A stretch of 64,000 nucleotides of DNA from Mycoplasma sp. E35C (GTDB lineage Bacteria; Bacillota_I; Bacilli_A; Mycoplasmatales; Mycoplasmoidaceae), in contig NZ_CP068418.1 in assembly GCF_019873825.1 (NCBI RefSeq), positions 806,001 to 870,000 on the forward strand, given 5' to 3'. Both the position numbers and the translations under genes were made by a program. Positions 33,073 through 44,063 of the stretch are shown here, one piece after another. The first letter of the stretch is position 1; each line of letters begins with the position of its first letter. The notes under the pieces are model-generated. The model was given only the letters and a program-made list of their open reading frames with translations, was not told the DNA's origin and made no database searches.

Positions 33073-34014
33073 TTATTGTTTTTTTCTTCTAATTACAATC
33101 CTTACATACTTACAAAGACCATTAACTGACCCTTCTTTATCTTTTATTAATCCGTGAGGTTTTTTTCTTAAACCATTTATTGATATATTGTTAGCATCTA
33201 ATATTTCAAATTGATCTGGATTGTATTTATCTAAAAAAGTAATAGGAACACCCATTGGTTCGTAATAATCCATTGGTATTTCTTTTGTTTTATCGATATT
33301 TATCGCATTATAGTTATCAAATTTAGGATATTCTTCTGGATTATAAGGTTTGTAACTAATAAATTCTTCATGGCGTTTTTTATGATCTAGATTAGTAAAC
33401 CACCTAACACCTTTAACCCTAATATATTTATTGCCTTGACTATCAGTTCTAGTTCCTATAGCATTTAATTCGTATGAATCAGGAACTCTAAATTCTCGAT
33501 CACCTGAACTGATAGAAACTCCATATCAAACCTTATTTTCTTTAAAGTAATTAAATACTTCTATTGTTGATATTGCATTTTGATTACCAATAATTAAAAA
33601 CTTCTTATCATGTTCTATTAATTGTGAAATATATTCTCTAAACAAACTAAATGGCGGGTTGGTAATTACAATATCTGCTTGTTTTAATAATTCAATTGAT
33701 TCATCACTTCTAAAATCTCCATTGCATCTCAATGGAGATTTTTGAATGTTTTTACCATCATATTCCAGTTTATATGTTGGTTTTTTGTAATCAAAGTGAG
33801 TTGTTATTAGTTTCTTTAATTGAAAAAAATCGAAATTAAGTTTGAAGTAATTAAAAAAATTACTTCATTCTGGATCATCACAATTACAATAAATTACTTT
33901 GTCCTTAAAGAAATTTTTGTAATAAACCATTTCTTTCTCAATATCTGTTAATTGAGTATAGAATTCGTCTTTCTTATTTTTTCTTGCTGTGCTCAATTCT
34001 CTACTTTTAGACAT
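33073..34014 (-). CDS. EcoRI-family adenine-specific DNA methyltransferase (intact)
   Basis: A 313-aa protein read from ATG 34014 through TGA codons. Marks: NKKDEFYTQLTDIEKEMVYY, CNCDDPEWSNFFNYF, GDFRSDES and NPPFSLFREY (motif IV, ~119-123) followed by LIIGNQNAIS. The C-terminus PITFLDKYNPDQFEILD is shared with the phase-variable copy. It is the first gene of the operon, followed by the DUF262-HNH nuclease. Predicted to methylate adenine; the target is not known. Confidence 0.88.
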
Positions 34015-34746
34015 ATTATTGATGGTTAATATGATTTAGGTTTCAAAATAGAACAAGTAGCAAAGATGTATTAATGAAATTAAATTCAAAAATACTCAAT
34101 AACGGTTCATAAGAAACCTTTTAGTTTCGTAAAAGAATTAAATCAATTTATTAAACTTAAATTTCCTTTTTAAATGAAAAGAAGTTCATAATTTAATAAA
34201 TTAAAATTGTTTATTTTTACGCTGTTTTTTAGTAAAAATTGTTTTACAAGAAAGTTATTCGAATAGACAGTCGATTGTAAATCAACATTAATTGATGGAA
34301 AATATTATTTTGTGAACTAATGAAATCTTCATCTTTTTTAACAAATAAGAAATAAATTTTTTATCGTTACCAAACCAGTTATTTTCTCTGTCAAAATATT
34401 TTTACAGCTTTTTATTAACTGCTTTTTTTCCATCAATATAAATAATAACTTGTTTAAGCCGATTTTTTCATCAAAACCAAGTAAAATCAAGGGTTTTGAT
34501 GAATAATCACCTAATTTAATCTGGATAAAAAAATGATTTTTTAGAGGCTTTAATCATTCAATTTAGTTAGTATAAATGAGAAATTAAAGGAAATATAAAT
34601 TTTAAGAAAAAGTTTTATTTAAATTTTATGTATTAATTTATGCGTAAATTTTGATTGAAAAATCTTTTATTTTTTTCGATTTTTTTTAATTAAAAAAACC
34701 TGTTAATAATAAATATAATTGTCGTTTTAAACAAAATTTGGTGAAT
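34015..34746. other. Non-coding or decayed stretch upstream of the R-M operon
   Basis: About 730 AT-rich bases without an intact gene. On the minus strand fragments such as QVIIYIDGKKAV and KYFDRENNWFGND in one frame and DYSSKPLILLGFDEKIG in another suggest an old gene broken by frameshifts and stops, but no family is recognised. The part next to 34014 must hold the operon promoter. Confidence 0.4.
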
Positions 34747-34773
34747 AAAAAAATACGGTTTTTACCGTATTTT
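34747..34773 (-). terminator. Terminator of the mtl-gnd operon
   Basis: Stem AAAATACGGT/ACCGTATTTT with a TTTT loop and a T run in the minus direction, 17 bases beyond the gnd stop. Confidence 0.85.
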
Positions 34774-34789
34774 TCAAATATTTTTAATA

Positions 34790-35710
34790 TTATTTTTTCT
34801 TAGTAAAACTATGACCACCAAATTTATTTCTTAATGAAGCTAACAATTTATTAGCATATAAATCTGGTTGTTTTAATGATGTTTGTCTTGCAAATAATGC
34901 TGATGCAATTGCTGGAACTGGTGTACCTTGGTCTAGAGCGGTTTGTACGGTTCATAATCCTTCACCACTAGCATTAACTATTCCAGAGATGTCTTCTAAT
35001 TCTTTTTTGTTCTTAAATACTTCACCCATTAATTCCATTAATCATGAGCGAATAACGCTTCCATTATTATAAAGTTTTGAAACAGCTAATAGATCAAATT
35101 CATATTCACTGTCATATAAAACTTGAAATCCTTCTGCAATTGATTGCATAATTCCATATTCAATACCATTATGAACCATCTTACAAAAATGACCACTACC
35201 AACTTCTCCTGTATGTAGATAACCATTTTTAACGCAAAGCTTCTTTAAAATCGGTCCAACAACATTAATTGCTGCTTGTTCAGCACCAACCATCATGCAA
35301 GCTCCATTAAGCGCACCGCTAGGACCACCGCTGGTTCCACAATCAACAAAATAAACATCTTTAGCTTTAGCTTTTTTATTATTTTCAAGTGTTTCTTTAT
35401 AGAATGAGTTTCCAGTATCAACAATAATTGATTTAGGTGGTAACAATTTTAATAAGCTTTTAATAGTATCGTTTGTTGGTTTTCCACAAGGCACTGATAC
35501 AAAAACAACGTTTTGTTTTTTATTAGATTTATCAATCAGATCTTCTAATTTGTCAGCTAATTTAAAACCTTCTTTTTTTAATGATTCATATTTAGATTTA
35601 TCTAAATCAAAACCTGTTACTTCATAATTATTTCTTTTAAGGTTTTTAAATAAACCTTCACCCATTTTGCCTAAGCCAATAAGGCTTAAATTAAGTTGTT
35701 TTTCTTTCAT
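34790..35710 (-). CDS. 6-phosphogluconate dehydrogenase, short (YqeC/GntZ) type
   Basis: 306 aa. The Rossmann part LSLIGLGKMGEGLFKNL (~5-21), the substrate part DCGTSGGPSGALNGACMMVG (~118-137) and the catalytic FCKMVHNGIEYGIMQ (~175-189, Lys) identify the 6PGDH family; the ~300-residue length fits the NAD-type short form rather than the 470-residue Gnd. It would turn 6-phosphogluconate into ribulose-5-phosphate, feeding rpe. The ATG at 35710 has AGGAG at a normal distance (8 bases); an ATG two codons upstream is possible. Last gene of the mtlF-mtlA operon, where mtlD would be expected. Confidence 0.85.
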
Positions 35711-35721
35711 ATTCATTGCTC

Positions 35722-38214
35722 CTATTTTGTAGTTGTTTCTATTTCAAATTTAATCTCAGTAAATTTATCTAAATTATTATTTTTTGTTAGATTTTCCCGT
35801 GGATTTTCATTTTTTTCATCTACTAAATCATCAATTTTAGTTAGTTGTTTTTTAATACCATTACTAATGATTAATAAATAGATTTTAATTAAAATAACTA
35901 GCACTAAATAAGCAGATAGAGTTAATCCAATAAATTGATATAAATAATTGCTAGTTGGGTTGTAATACATTCCCTTAACTAATAAAGCAATTGATAATCC
36001 AAATGCAGCCAATGAAACTAAAACGATTAATGTTTTTAAGAAATTCTTTTTATTTTTAGAAATAAAGTTTTCATTATACTTATTAGTTTTAAATAAGATA
36101 GCTAGATAATAAATATTAAATGCAAGTAAAGCTGCAATAAATATTGTTAAACCAATCTGAGCAAACAAGAAATTTGATAAAGCTCCACTTGTTGATTTAA
36201 TATCTGCTGTAATATTAATTCCATTTTCAGTAGGTGTGTAACTTAGAATTGTGTTGTATTTTAATGTGTTTCTATCAAATAACACAGCATCAACAATTAA
36301 AATGATTGCTCCTAAAATTAACATTACAAACAATCATGTTTGTGTTTTAGTTAAAATTGAAAGATTATTAAATCATTTTTTAGTTTGAGGTTTTAATTCT
36401 TTTTTAGTAACTTTAACTTCTTCTTTATTATTGCTTGGCTGATCAATTATTATTTCACTAACAGGTTTATCTTTAAGGTTTGTATATAGTTGATCATAAG
36501 CACCTTTATCTAAGAATTTAGCCACAGGATAAACAAAAGCATTAGGAACTTTATCTTTGGCAAATTTCTCAAACACATTTGTTGTTACAACAACATCAGC
36601 ATCATTCGGTAAATCTTTTAGTGCGCAGTTGGATACTTGAACTTCAACATTGTTGTTTTTAACTCATTTTTTAATAATACCAGCAGCCATCGCACTAGAT
36701 CCCATACCAGCATCACAAGCAACAACTAATTTTTTAACATTAGCTCAACTAAACTTTTTAGTTGCAGCTGATGAAATATCAGTTTTAGTAGTAAAACTCA
36801 TACCTTCATCACTAAAGTTAATTTGTTGTTGTTCTACTGAACCCATTTTATTTTTTTGAATTCAATGAATAATTGAAGCAGATAAGAAAGTAACAACAGC
36901 ACCAGTTAAAACCCCTGCAACATTAATTCCGATCAGTTTTGGTGTTGGTGATGTTGAAATCACTGAAATAATACTTCCAGGAGAAACAATTGTTGAAGCA
37001 CCACCATCAGCAAAACTAAACACAGCCATACTACTAGCAGCACCTAGAATAGTGCTAATAATAAAGATTGGTCTTTGCACTACATAAACATAATAAACTT
37101 CGTGAATTCCACCAACAAATTGAACTAATGAAGCACCAGAAGCATTAGCTCTTTCTGCTCCTTTTTTCCAAATAACAAATGATAGCAACAACCCTAAACC
37201 AGGACCACCATTACCTGCATATAAATAATAAATTGAATGCGGATTTTCTATGCCTGCAATTTGTTGTTGAGAAATATCATTTAAACCCAATGGGGCCATT
37301 ACCCCATAGTTTAAAGCGTTATTTAAGAAGATTGTTCTTAAAGGTTCAGTGAAAATTGTTAAAACTGGATATATGTATTTATTTTGACCAAAACCTTGAA
37401 TAATTAAGGTAATTAATAAGGTAATTCCATACATAATCCATGGTCATGCATAAAATAATATTAAGCCTAATAAAATTCCGATGATTGCTAATGAAAAATT
37501 ACGAATTAGCATCTCAAAACCAGGCTTAACACTATCAATATAGTTTTCTTCGATTGTTTTAAAAATCTTAGTTCCTAATGGACCTACAATCATTGCTCCA
37601 ATAATTTGGTTGGGATCTCTTCCAGCAAAACCATTGAAAACTTCTCTATTAATTAAAGCATTATATGTTGTAGTTCCCATTACTCTGAAACCATTAGTTT
37701 GAACAATAAAATATTGTTTAGCATTAGTTCCAGTTATCAATTCTTGACCTTGGTAGAATTTATAATTTTCAGCAGTATATTCATAAACAACATCCCCAGC
37801 ACCATATTGGTTTCAAATGGTTGTTGTTCCAACAATAATAACGATGGTTAAAAATGCAGATAATGCCGCTCCCCGAATTCCGTATATCATCTTACCTGCA
37901 TTAATGGCTATTAATAAAGGTAATAACCATTTAATTCCAACACCTACCAATTGACCTAATTCAGGGGCAATAAACCAACCATGACTATTGGCATTGTTAT
38001 ATAAAAAAGCAGAAGCCCATAAACCTCAGGCAATAAAAACACCGATTGTTGGCATAATCATTCCGCCCATGAATGATCCAAATTTTTGGATCTTCTGGCG
38101 AACTCCAGAATCAGCTTTTCTTTTAAAAACACGCTGGGAATCATCTTCTTTTTTCTGATAAATTCAACCATGTGTTTTTAAATAATTTATGAATTTAATT
38201 TTCAGATTAGACAT
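35722..38214 (-). CDS. mtlA: PTS mannitol-type EIICB with extra C-terminal membrane domain
   Basis: An 830-residue permease read from ATG 38214 through nine or so TGA codons. EIIC covers ~30-450 (GGMIMPTIGVFIAWGLWAS; GIENPHSIYYLYAGNGGPGLG; PGSIISVISTSP). EIIB follows with the phosphocysteine in VACDAGMGSSAM (~497). After the EIIB domain a Lys-rich linker leads to a ~210-residue extension with four hydrophobic segments (LFVMLILGAIILIVDAVLF; IGLTIFIAALLAFNIYYLA; two more) and an acidic tail. Such an extension is not part of the usual 480-650 aa MtlA. Works with the EIIA encoded just upstream. The sugar is assumed to be mannitol by family. Confidence 0.9.
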
Positions 38215-38250
38215 ATATTTCTATAAATTTATTTAGTTAATTGAATTAGG

Positions 38251-38273
38251 TTATTGCTTAATATAAGCAATAA
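38251..38273. repeat. Perfect 9-bp hairpin between mtlF and mtlA
   Basis: TTATTGCTT and AAGCAATAA with a 5-base loop in the 61-base spacer between the mtlF stop and mtlA start. No T run, so an mRNA stabiliser or processing site is more likely than a terminator. Confidence 0.5.
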
Positions 38274-38275
38274 GT

Positions 38276-38719
38276 TTATTCATCATGACTTATTAATCAG
38301 TCTAAAACTTTTTGAGTTGTTAAATCGTTTTGATAATAAAAATCTTTAACTTCATCTTCATCAGAAAAAGCCACACCAATATTACCAATTACATCCATTG
38401 CTTCATCACCAATGAATGCTAATCCCAAGACAACTTTAACCTCATTACCATCTCATTGAATTGGATTCTTTAAAACTAAAAAGCACATGCCATTGTTTTT
38501 AATTAAATCTTTGGTTTCAACAGTGCCATGAGCAATAGCAATATAGTTACCAATCGCAACACTAGCATGCTGATCTCTTTGAATCATTGAATCAAGATAT
38601 TTGTCATCAACACACCCTTGATTTTTTAGTGAATTAAAGACTTCTTGAAACACTTCATTCTTAGATTTAGCATCAACATTGATAAAGATATTTTTGTCGT
38701 TTAAGTAATTTTTAATCAT
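38276..38719 (-). CDS. mtlF: PTS mannitol-type EIIA
   Basis: 147 aa, a soluble phosphocarrier of the mannitol/fructose EIIA family. The phosphorylated His is in YIAIAHGTVE (~65); IFINVDAKSKNEVF and QHASVAIG are further marks. It passes phosphate from HPr to the EIIB cysteine of MtlA. First gene of the mtlF-mtlA-gnd unit. Confidence 0.92.
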
Positions 38720-38940
38720 ATGTTATTTTTAAAATGATAAGCCAAGGCCATCATTCTCATTTTCTCATAGATATTTTTATTTAAAAATAAACCTAGAAAA
38801 ATAAACTAATAATTGGTTATTAAATTCTTAATCATTTTTATTAATATGGATTGATAAAACATGAATATTAGTTTTGATATTTTTGATGAAAAATAATGAG
38901 AAAATTTATAAGATAAAAATTGATTTTTAACGATAAAAGC
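38720..38940. other. Promoter region of the mtl operon
   Basis: A 220-base AT-rich stretch. It contains a 10-bp inverted repeat (ATTTTCTCAT at 38759-38768 and ATGAGAAAAT at 38896-38905) too far apart for a simple hairpin, perhaps two regulator half-sites. No gene. Confidence 0.4.
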
Positions 38941-38969
38941 AAAATAAAAATGCATCATGTGATGCATTT
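38941..38969 (-). terminator. Terminator of the membrane gene at 39057
   Basis: Stem AAATGCATCA/TGATGCATTT with a 2-base centre, T-rich run in the minus direction. Confidence 0.75.
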
Positions 38970-39056
38970 AATTAAATTGATTTTTTTTCAATAAATTTGA
39001 TTGTAAAATTTTGTATATTTTAAGAATGTTTTAAAAACTTATTATGCGATCTTTGA

Positions 39057-39563
39057 TTAAGATTGTGATGGATTGTTTAATGGTGTTGAATTTTGATTAT
39101 TAACAAAATTACTTTGCATATATTGAATGTTTAGTAGTTCGTTTTGTTTATCTTTAATTAATTTTTTGAAATTTGAAGAAGCAATACTTAAACCGATGGG
39201 TGTTAAAATGATAGTTAATATAAATATTCCTAAGATAATCAGCACTGTTGGAGTAGAACTGATTTGGCCATAAATTCTTCCATATTTCGTTGGAATTATA
39301 ATACTAAGAATTAAAGCGGCTAATCCTCCTGCCAATATAAATATTAAAGGCAAAATACTAGTCAGTACAATGCTACCAAAGGTAGATGAATTTGAATATG
39401 ATGTTTTCAACACATCAAGAACTTCTTTAATTATTAAAAAAATAATTCCAAGATGCGCAATTATTATATTACCTATGAGAGCATTACTTTTTTTCTTAAA
39501 TTTTTTATAAGCTCTTTCTATATCATCAATTTCATTACGTAATTCTAACTGTTTATCCATCAT
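39057..39563 (-). CDS. Small membrane protein with N-terminal coiled helix
   Basis: 168 aa, no family recognised. An N-terminal charged helix (ELRNEIDDIERAYKKFKKK) is followed by three hydrophobic segments at ~27-48, ~63-92 (IVLTSILPLIFILAGGLAAL) and ~105-128 (TVLIILGIFILTIILTPIG), and a second charged helix, then an Asn/Gln/Ser-rich tail. Single-gene unit with its own terminator. A tract of 14 T lies about 50 bases ahead of the start. Two adjacent ATG codons; either could be used. Confidence 0.7.
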   Translation of the reverse strand: MMDKQLELRNEIDDIERAYKKFKKKSNALIGNIIIAHLGIIFLIIKEVLDVLKTSYSNSSTFGSIVLTSILPLIFILAGGLAALILSIIIPTKYGRIYGQISSTPTVLIILGIFILTIILTPIGLSIASSNFKKLIKDKQNELLNIQYMQSNFVNNQNSTPLNNPSQS

Positions 39564-39609
39564 ATTAAATTTGTTATTTTGTTTTTTTGTTAATTTTCTT
39601 TATTCTTTC

Positions 39610-39623
39610 AAAAAAAAAAAAAA
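39610..39623. repeat. Run of 14 A (T on minus strand) ahead of a membrane gene
   Basis: Homopolymer in the presumed promoter region of the gene at 39057-39563, between TTG and a GAAAGAATAAAG element. Length change would alter promoter spacing. Confidence 0.6.
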
Positions 39624-39795
39624 CAAGGACACTGGATTAGTTTGCTAAATTTGTTATTAAATTTAAGTGATAAATCGTTTAAAAGTTTTCTTTAAATCAA
39701 CAATTTAATAAGTTAAATTTAGCAATAAAACTTATAGAAATAACTACTTATATAAACATCTTCATTTTAGGGTTTTATTATCAAACTGAAATAAA

Positions 39796-39838
39796 TAAAA
39801 ATCACTTAAAATAAAGCAACGCTTCGTTTTAAGTGATC
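39796..39838 (-). terminator. Terminator of the nucleotidyltransferase-like gene
   Basis: Stem ATCACTTAAAA/TTTTAAGTGAT with a 16-base loop; T-rich run in the minus direction (ATTTTTATTT). Confidence 0.75.
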
Positions 39839-39892
39839 TTTCATTAAAAATAATCTAATGTTTTTGAAAAATTAAATCCAAGCAATTAACTA

Positions 39893-40552
39893 TTACTGAT
39901 TTTGTCAGTATTTATTAAATATATCGTTTACTGCTTGAATTTTACAACTACAAGATAACGGTGTTTTCTTGTTTAGTTCAAGATATTTATTCTTTCAATA
40001 TAAATATCTTTCTTTAAATTCATCTCATGCAACAGGTTCTGATCCTACTAAATCAAATCTATCTTTTATGTCATCCAAACTAGTAGTACGGTTTCAGACC
40101 TGGAAGTTTTTGTTTTTATGGTTTTTTAATAAAAAATAATCTTTTCCATCAAATTTATAAATCTTTACATCAATATTGAATTTATTGGATTCATAACCTT
40201 GTATATAAAGATTTTTAGCAACCAAACCAACGATTACATCTTCGGTTTTGATTTTTGCTTCTGGCAATTCAGTTGCCAAGATTTCATCAAGAAGTTGTCT
40301 AACTAAAGCTTTTAATTCTTGACTATTCCTAGTTTTTTCAACAACTAGTGGCCTAAGGATTTCTATGTGGAAATCATAATCAAATGATTCTTCATTAATT
40401 TTATTGGCTAAACGTTCTTTTGTTTCACCAAAAATATGCACCTTAGTATCAATAGAATGTTTTTCTAAACTAGCTTGCAACTGTTTTATAACCTTGTTGG
40501 CAAACTCAAAAGCTATGTCTGCCAACTTTGTGTCAGTTAAAAATTTAAACAT
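39893..40552 (-). CDS. Nucleotidyltransferase-like protein of unknown role
   Basis: 219 aa, one TGA. The segment VHIFGETKERLANKINEESF followed by DYDFHIEI looks like the polymerase-beta nucleotidyltransferase pattern (G-[GS]-x(n)-D-x-D), with Glu for Ser after the Gly and a slightly long spacer; a third acidic strand may be FNIDVKIYKFDG (~128-139). The C-terminus has a Cys pair (CSCK). This reading is tentative. It lies 129 bases behind the SNF2 helicase on the same strand and ends at a terminator. Confidence 0.5.
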
Positions 40553-40681
40553 AAGCTATATTTACAAATGATACATTTTATCTCCGTATTATAAAATATT
40601 TTTTTGGTTTTGTCTTGAATTTCTTTAAATTATCTTATGTAATTTAAGAAATTTATATAAAAATAACACCTTGTAATAGCG

Positions 40682-43600
40682 TTATTCAAATAGAGATAAA
40701 ATATCTTTTACATTCAACCAACTTAAACTATTATCTGTTTCTTGAATTAATTTGCTGGCTAATTCTTTTTTACGTTCTTGAATTGCAACAATTCGTTCTT
40801 CGATTGTATTAGCAGCAATAATTCGATAAACATGAACATGGTTTTTTTGCCCAATTCGGTGAGCACGGTCTGTTGCTTGATTTTGCAATGCCAAGTTTCA
40901 TCATAAATCATAATGAATCACGATCTCAGCACCTGTTAGGTTTAATCCAACACCACCAGCTTTTAATGAAGCAATAAACACTGCTGGTTTGTTTAAATTA
41001 TTAAACTCATTAACATATTGCAATCTGACTTCTTTGGGTGTATCACCTGTTAATACGAAGTAATTAATTCCTTTTGCTGATAATTCTTTTTTGAACTGAT
41101 CAATAACACCTAAATATTGACTAAATAACAAGATTTTCTTGTTATTTTTCATCGCATTATTGACAATATCCATTACAGCATTAAATTTGATATTTTCACA
41201 ACTAACATTTGGATCAATTAGTCTTGGAGAACAACATATTTGGCGTAATTCATTTAATAATTTTGCCAATAAAATTCCTAGACCTTTTTTAGAATTACCA
41301 TCTGATTTAATAATCTCTAAAATTTGTTCTTTTATTATCGATTCTCGCTGACGATAAAAATTCATGTGTTCGTCAGATAATTCAACCAATAAATCCGTTT
41401 GTGTTTTTGGTGGTAAATCTTTTAATACTTTTTCTTTGGTTCTTCTTAAAATGAACGGACGGATCTTCTTTTTTAATCGATCAATTGCTTCTTGATTCAT
41501 TCTTTCATCACGTTCAATTGAACTAGTATAGTTCATATTAAAATCTGAAATCGAACCAAAAAAACCAGGTAAAACGAAATCAAAAATTGATCACAATTCA
41601 GATAAACGGTTTTCAATAACTGTTCCAGTTAAAGCAATCTTATAAGCACCTTTTAAGCCTTTAATTTCTTTGGATAAAATTGATGAAGCATTTTTAATGC
41701 TTTGAGCTTCGTCTAATACGATGAATGCATAATCTTTTTTAACATGGAAAGCTTTATCTCTTCTAAAAGAAGAATAAGTAGTGATCTCAACTAAATGATC
41801 GTTAGAATTAATAATTTCTTTACGATTAACACCCTTACCTGTGATGATTGAGATGTTTAAATTAGGAGCAAATTTTTTAAATTCATTCGCTCAATTTAAT
41901 AATAAAGAAGTTGGAGCAACAATTAAACTTTGTTTGGTTTCTTTAGGATTATCTTGATAATATTGCGAAATAACTGAGATTGTTTGGATCGTTTTACCCA
42001 ACCCCATATCATCAGCCATAATTGCACCAAAACCAAACTTTTGCATGGTGCGTAATCACTTATGACCTTCTTGTTGATAAGGTCATAAGATTTTATTAAA
42101 TGGCTCGTTAATTTTAATGTTTTTATTAAAAGTATTATTGAACACACCATCAATTAATTCGATGATGTCTTTGTCTGCAATTTGATGGAAATAAGCATCA
42201 TAATTTTTAAAAGCATTATACAAATCTAACAAACGATATTTGTTAAATATCAATGTTTTGTTATTGATTTTCTTAATTCCATAAAAATCAAATTTAGATC
42301 AAAATTGCAAGAATTCTTGGTTATCTGGATCTTGTAAATTGTAATAACCATTACTACTTACATAAACTTCTTTGGATAATAAATAAGAACTTACAATATC
42401 CTTAATAAAAGCAAGATCGTAATTAAAATCTTCTAAACTTAATTTAATAAGATGATCATTGGATTCAATTTTCTTAAAGTTTTTAATGTTAAATATAAGT
42501 TTTTGTTCTTTAACAAAACTATCTAACAACTTAATTTGGAAATGATCATTCTTAGAAAACTTATCACTTAAATTCTTTAATTCATTTAAATCATCATAAG
42601 AAACTAAATTCTTTTTTAGTCTTGATAAAAGTTTTTTATCAACCACTTTTTTAAAGAAGAAATCATAAATGTTTTCTTCGTATAAAAACATTCTTTGATT
42701 ATTTAAATTATTCTTTTCACCATAATAAACAATGTGATTTTTCTTATCACGTTTGTAATTAAAAACAAGGTTAATGATGGCTGCATTTTTTTTATTATCA
42801 AAACCCAAAAATAAAACAGCTCTAGGTAAATAATTAACCAATTCAACACTTTCTTTTTGGTTATCTAAATAGATTTTTTCAAACCCAAGTTTGGTTAAAC
42901 TAATATAAAGATCTAAGAATTCTTTAGATGTAATTGATACCTTTTTTAAATCATCATGATTAAGTTGTTTATCATCCAAAACACTATTAAAAGTATTAAG
43001 AATTAACTTATGATCTTTTGATAAATAATGACTTAAATAATCAACTCATTTTTTATCAACAAATGTTTGTAAACTTAGTTGATAAACATCACCTTTAATG
43101 TTGGTTAAAACAATTTTATTGTCACTTTTTTTCGCAGAATTGATAAAAGTGCATTCATTAAAACAAGATAGTATTTCATCAACTAAATCTTCATCAGGAC
43201 TATAGTTTGATTGGTCATATCTTAATAAGAATTCTTTAAAACTATCAACATTATTTAACCCATACATATTGGGGTTGCTAATCCTGATGTCACTATTTAA
43301 ATAAGAACCTTCTTTTAAGAATGGTTCATCATTTAATGAAGTTAAATTGCTTAGATAAATTAAATACCAAAACATGTATAGATCTTGGTATTTAAAAAGA
43401 TCACTATCCAGTTTTAATTTAATTAATTTAACTGGTGTTTTAACTTTTTCATATGAAACATAAAAACTAACTTCGTTTTTATTCATTCAATCTTGTTTTA
43501 ATAAGAAATAGTTTTCATTAACAAGTTTGAATTTATAATCATCAACATTTAAAAAGATTGCAAGCCTAGTGCTATTAAAAGATTTTTTTAATGATTCAAT

Positions 43601-43981
43601 ACTAAACCAAGCTTTTGTTGCATTATTAATTCTAGTTTCACGAATCTTATTGTTTAATAAGATTTCTTGTTTTTTATTATTCTTTTCTTCTTGATCAAAA
43701 GTTTCTTTTAACTTTAAATAAGCAGCAAATAAAGTCCCTGCAATATGGCGACAGTATTCAGCATAATCACACGAACATTGTAAGTCATATAATTTCTCAG
43801 TTTTTAAATCTAAACTAACTGATGCTGCTATTTGTTGTTCGTCATCTTGGATCAATGATTTCAAGATTAAATCATTATCTTTTTGCACATACTTTAGATT
43901 AACCGTTTTGCGGTTAACTAAGTTTTTACCGCGCACTAATTCACTATCTTGAAAGTAATATTCCAGGATTTTATTGATCAT
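40682..43981 (-). CDS. SWIM zinc finger and SNF2-family helicase
   Basis: 1099 aa, one frame through many TGA. A SWIM zinc motif near residues 60-75 (CSCDYAEYCRHIAG). The Walker A part of the SNF2 ATPase is ADDMGLGKTIQT (~660), motif II VLDEAQSIKN (~755), and the helicase C-domain holds LTGDTPKEVRLQ, GGVGLNLTGAE and the final DRAHRIGQKNHVHVYR. Large mollicutes SNF2 proteins with this layout are common but without a known role; remodelling of protein-DNA complexes is inferred. Confidence 0.93.
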
Positions 43982-44063
43982 TTAATAACAAAATTAAAAA
44001 ATGTTAATATCTTAAATTATATCTTATCTATTTCTAAGAATAAAGCAGATAAAGGTTTTGATC

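Noticed and set aside
41923-42153. A frame suggesting a frameshift in the SNF2 helicase
   Set aside because: It is out of phase with the gene; the true frame with TGA as Trp is open through ADDMGLGKT and DEAQ, so the helicase is intact.
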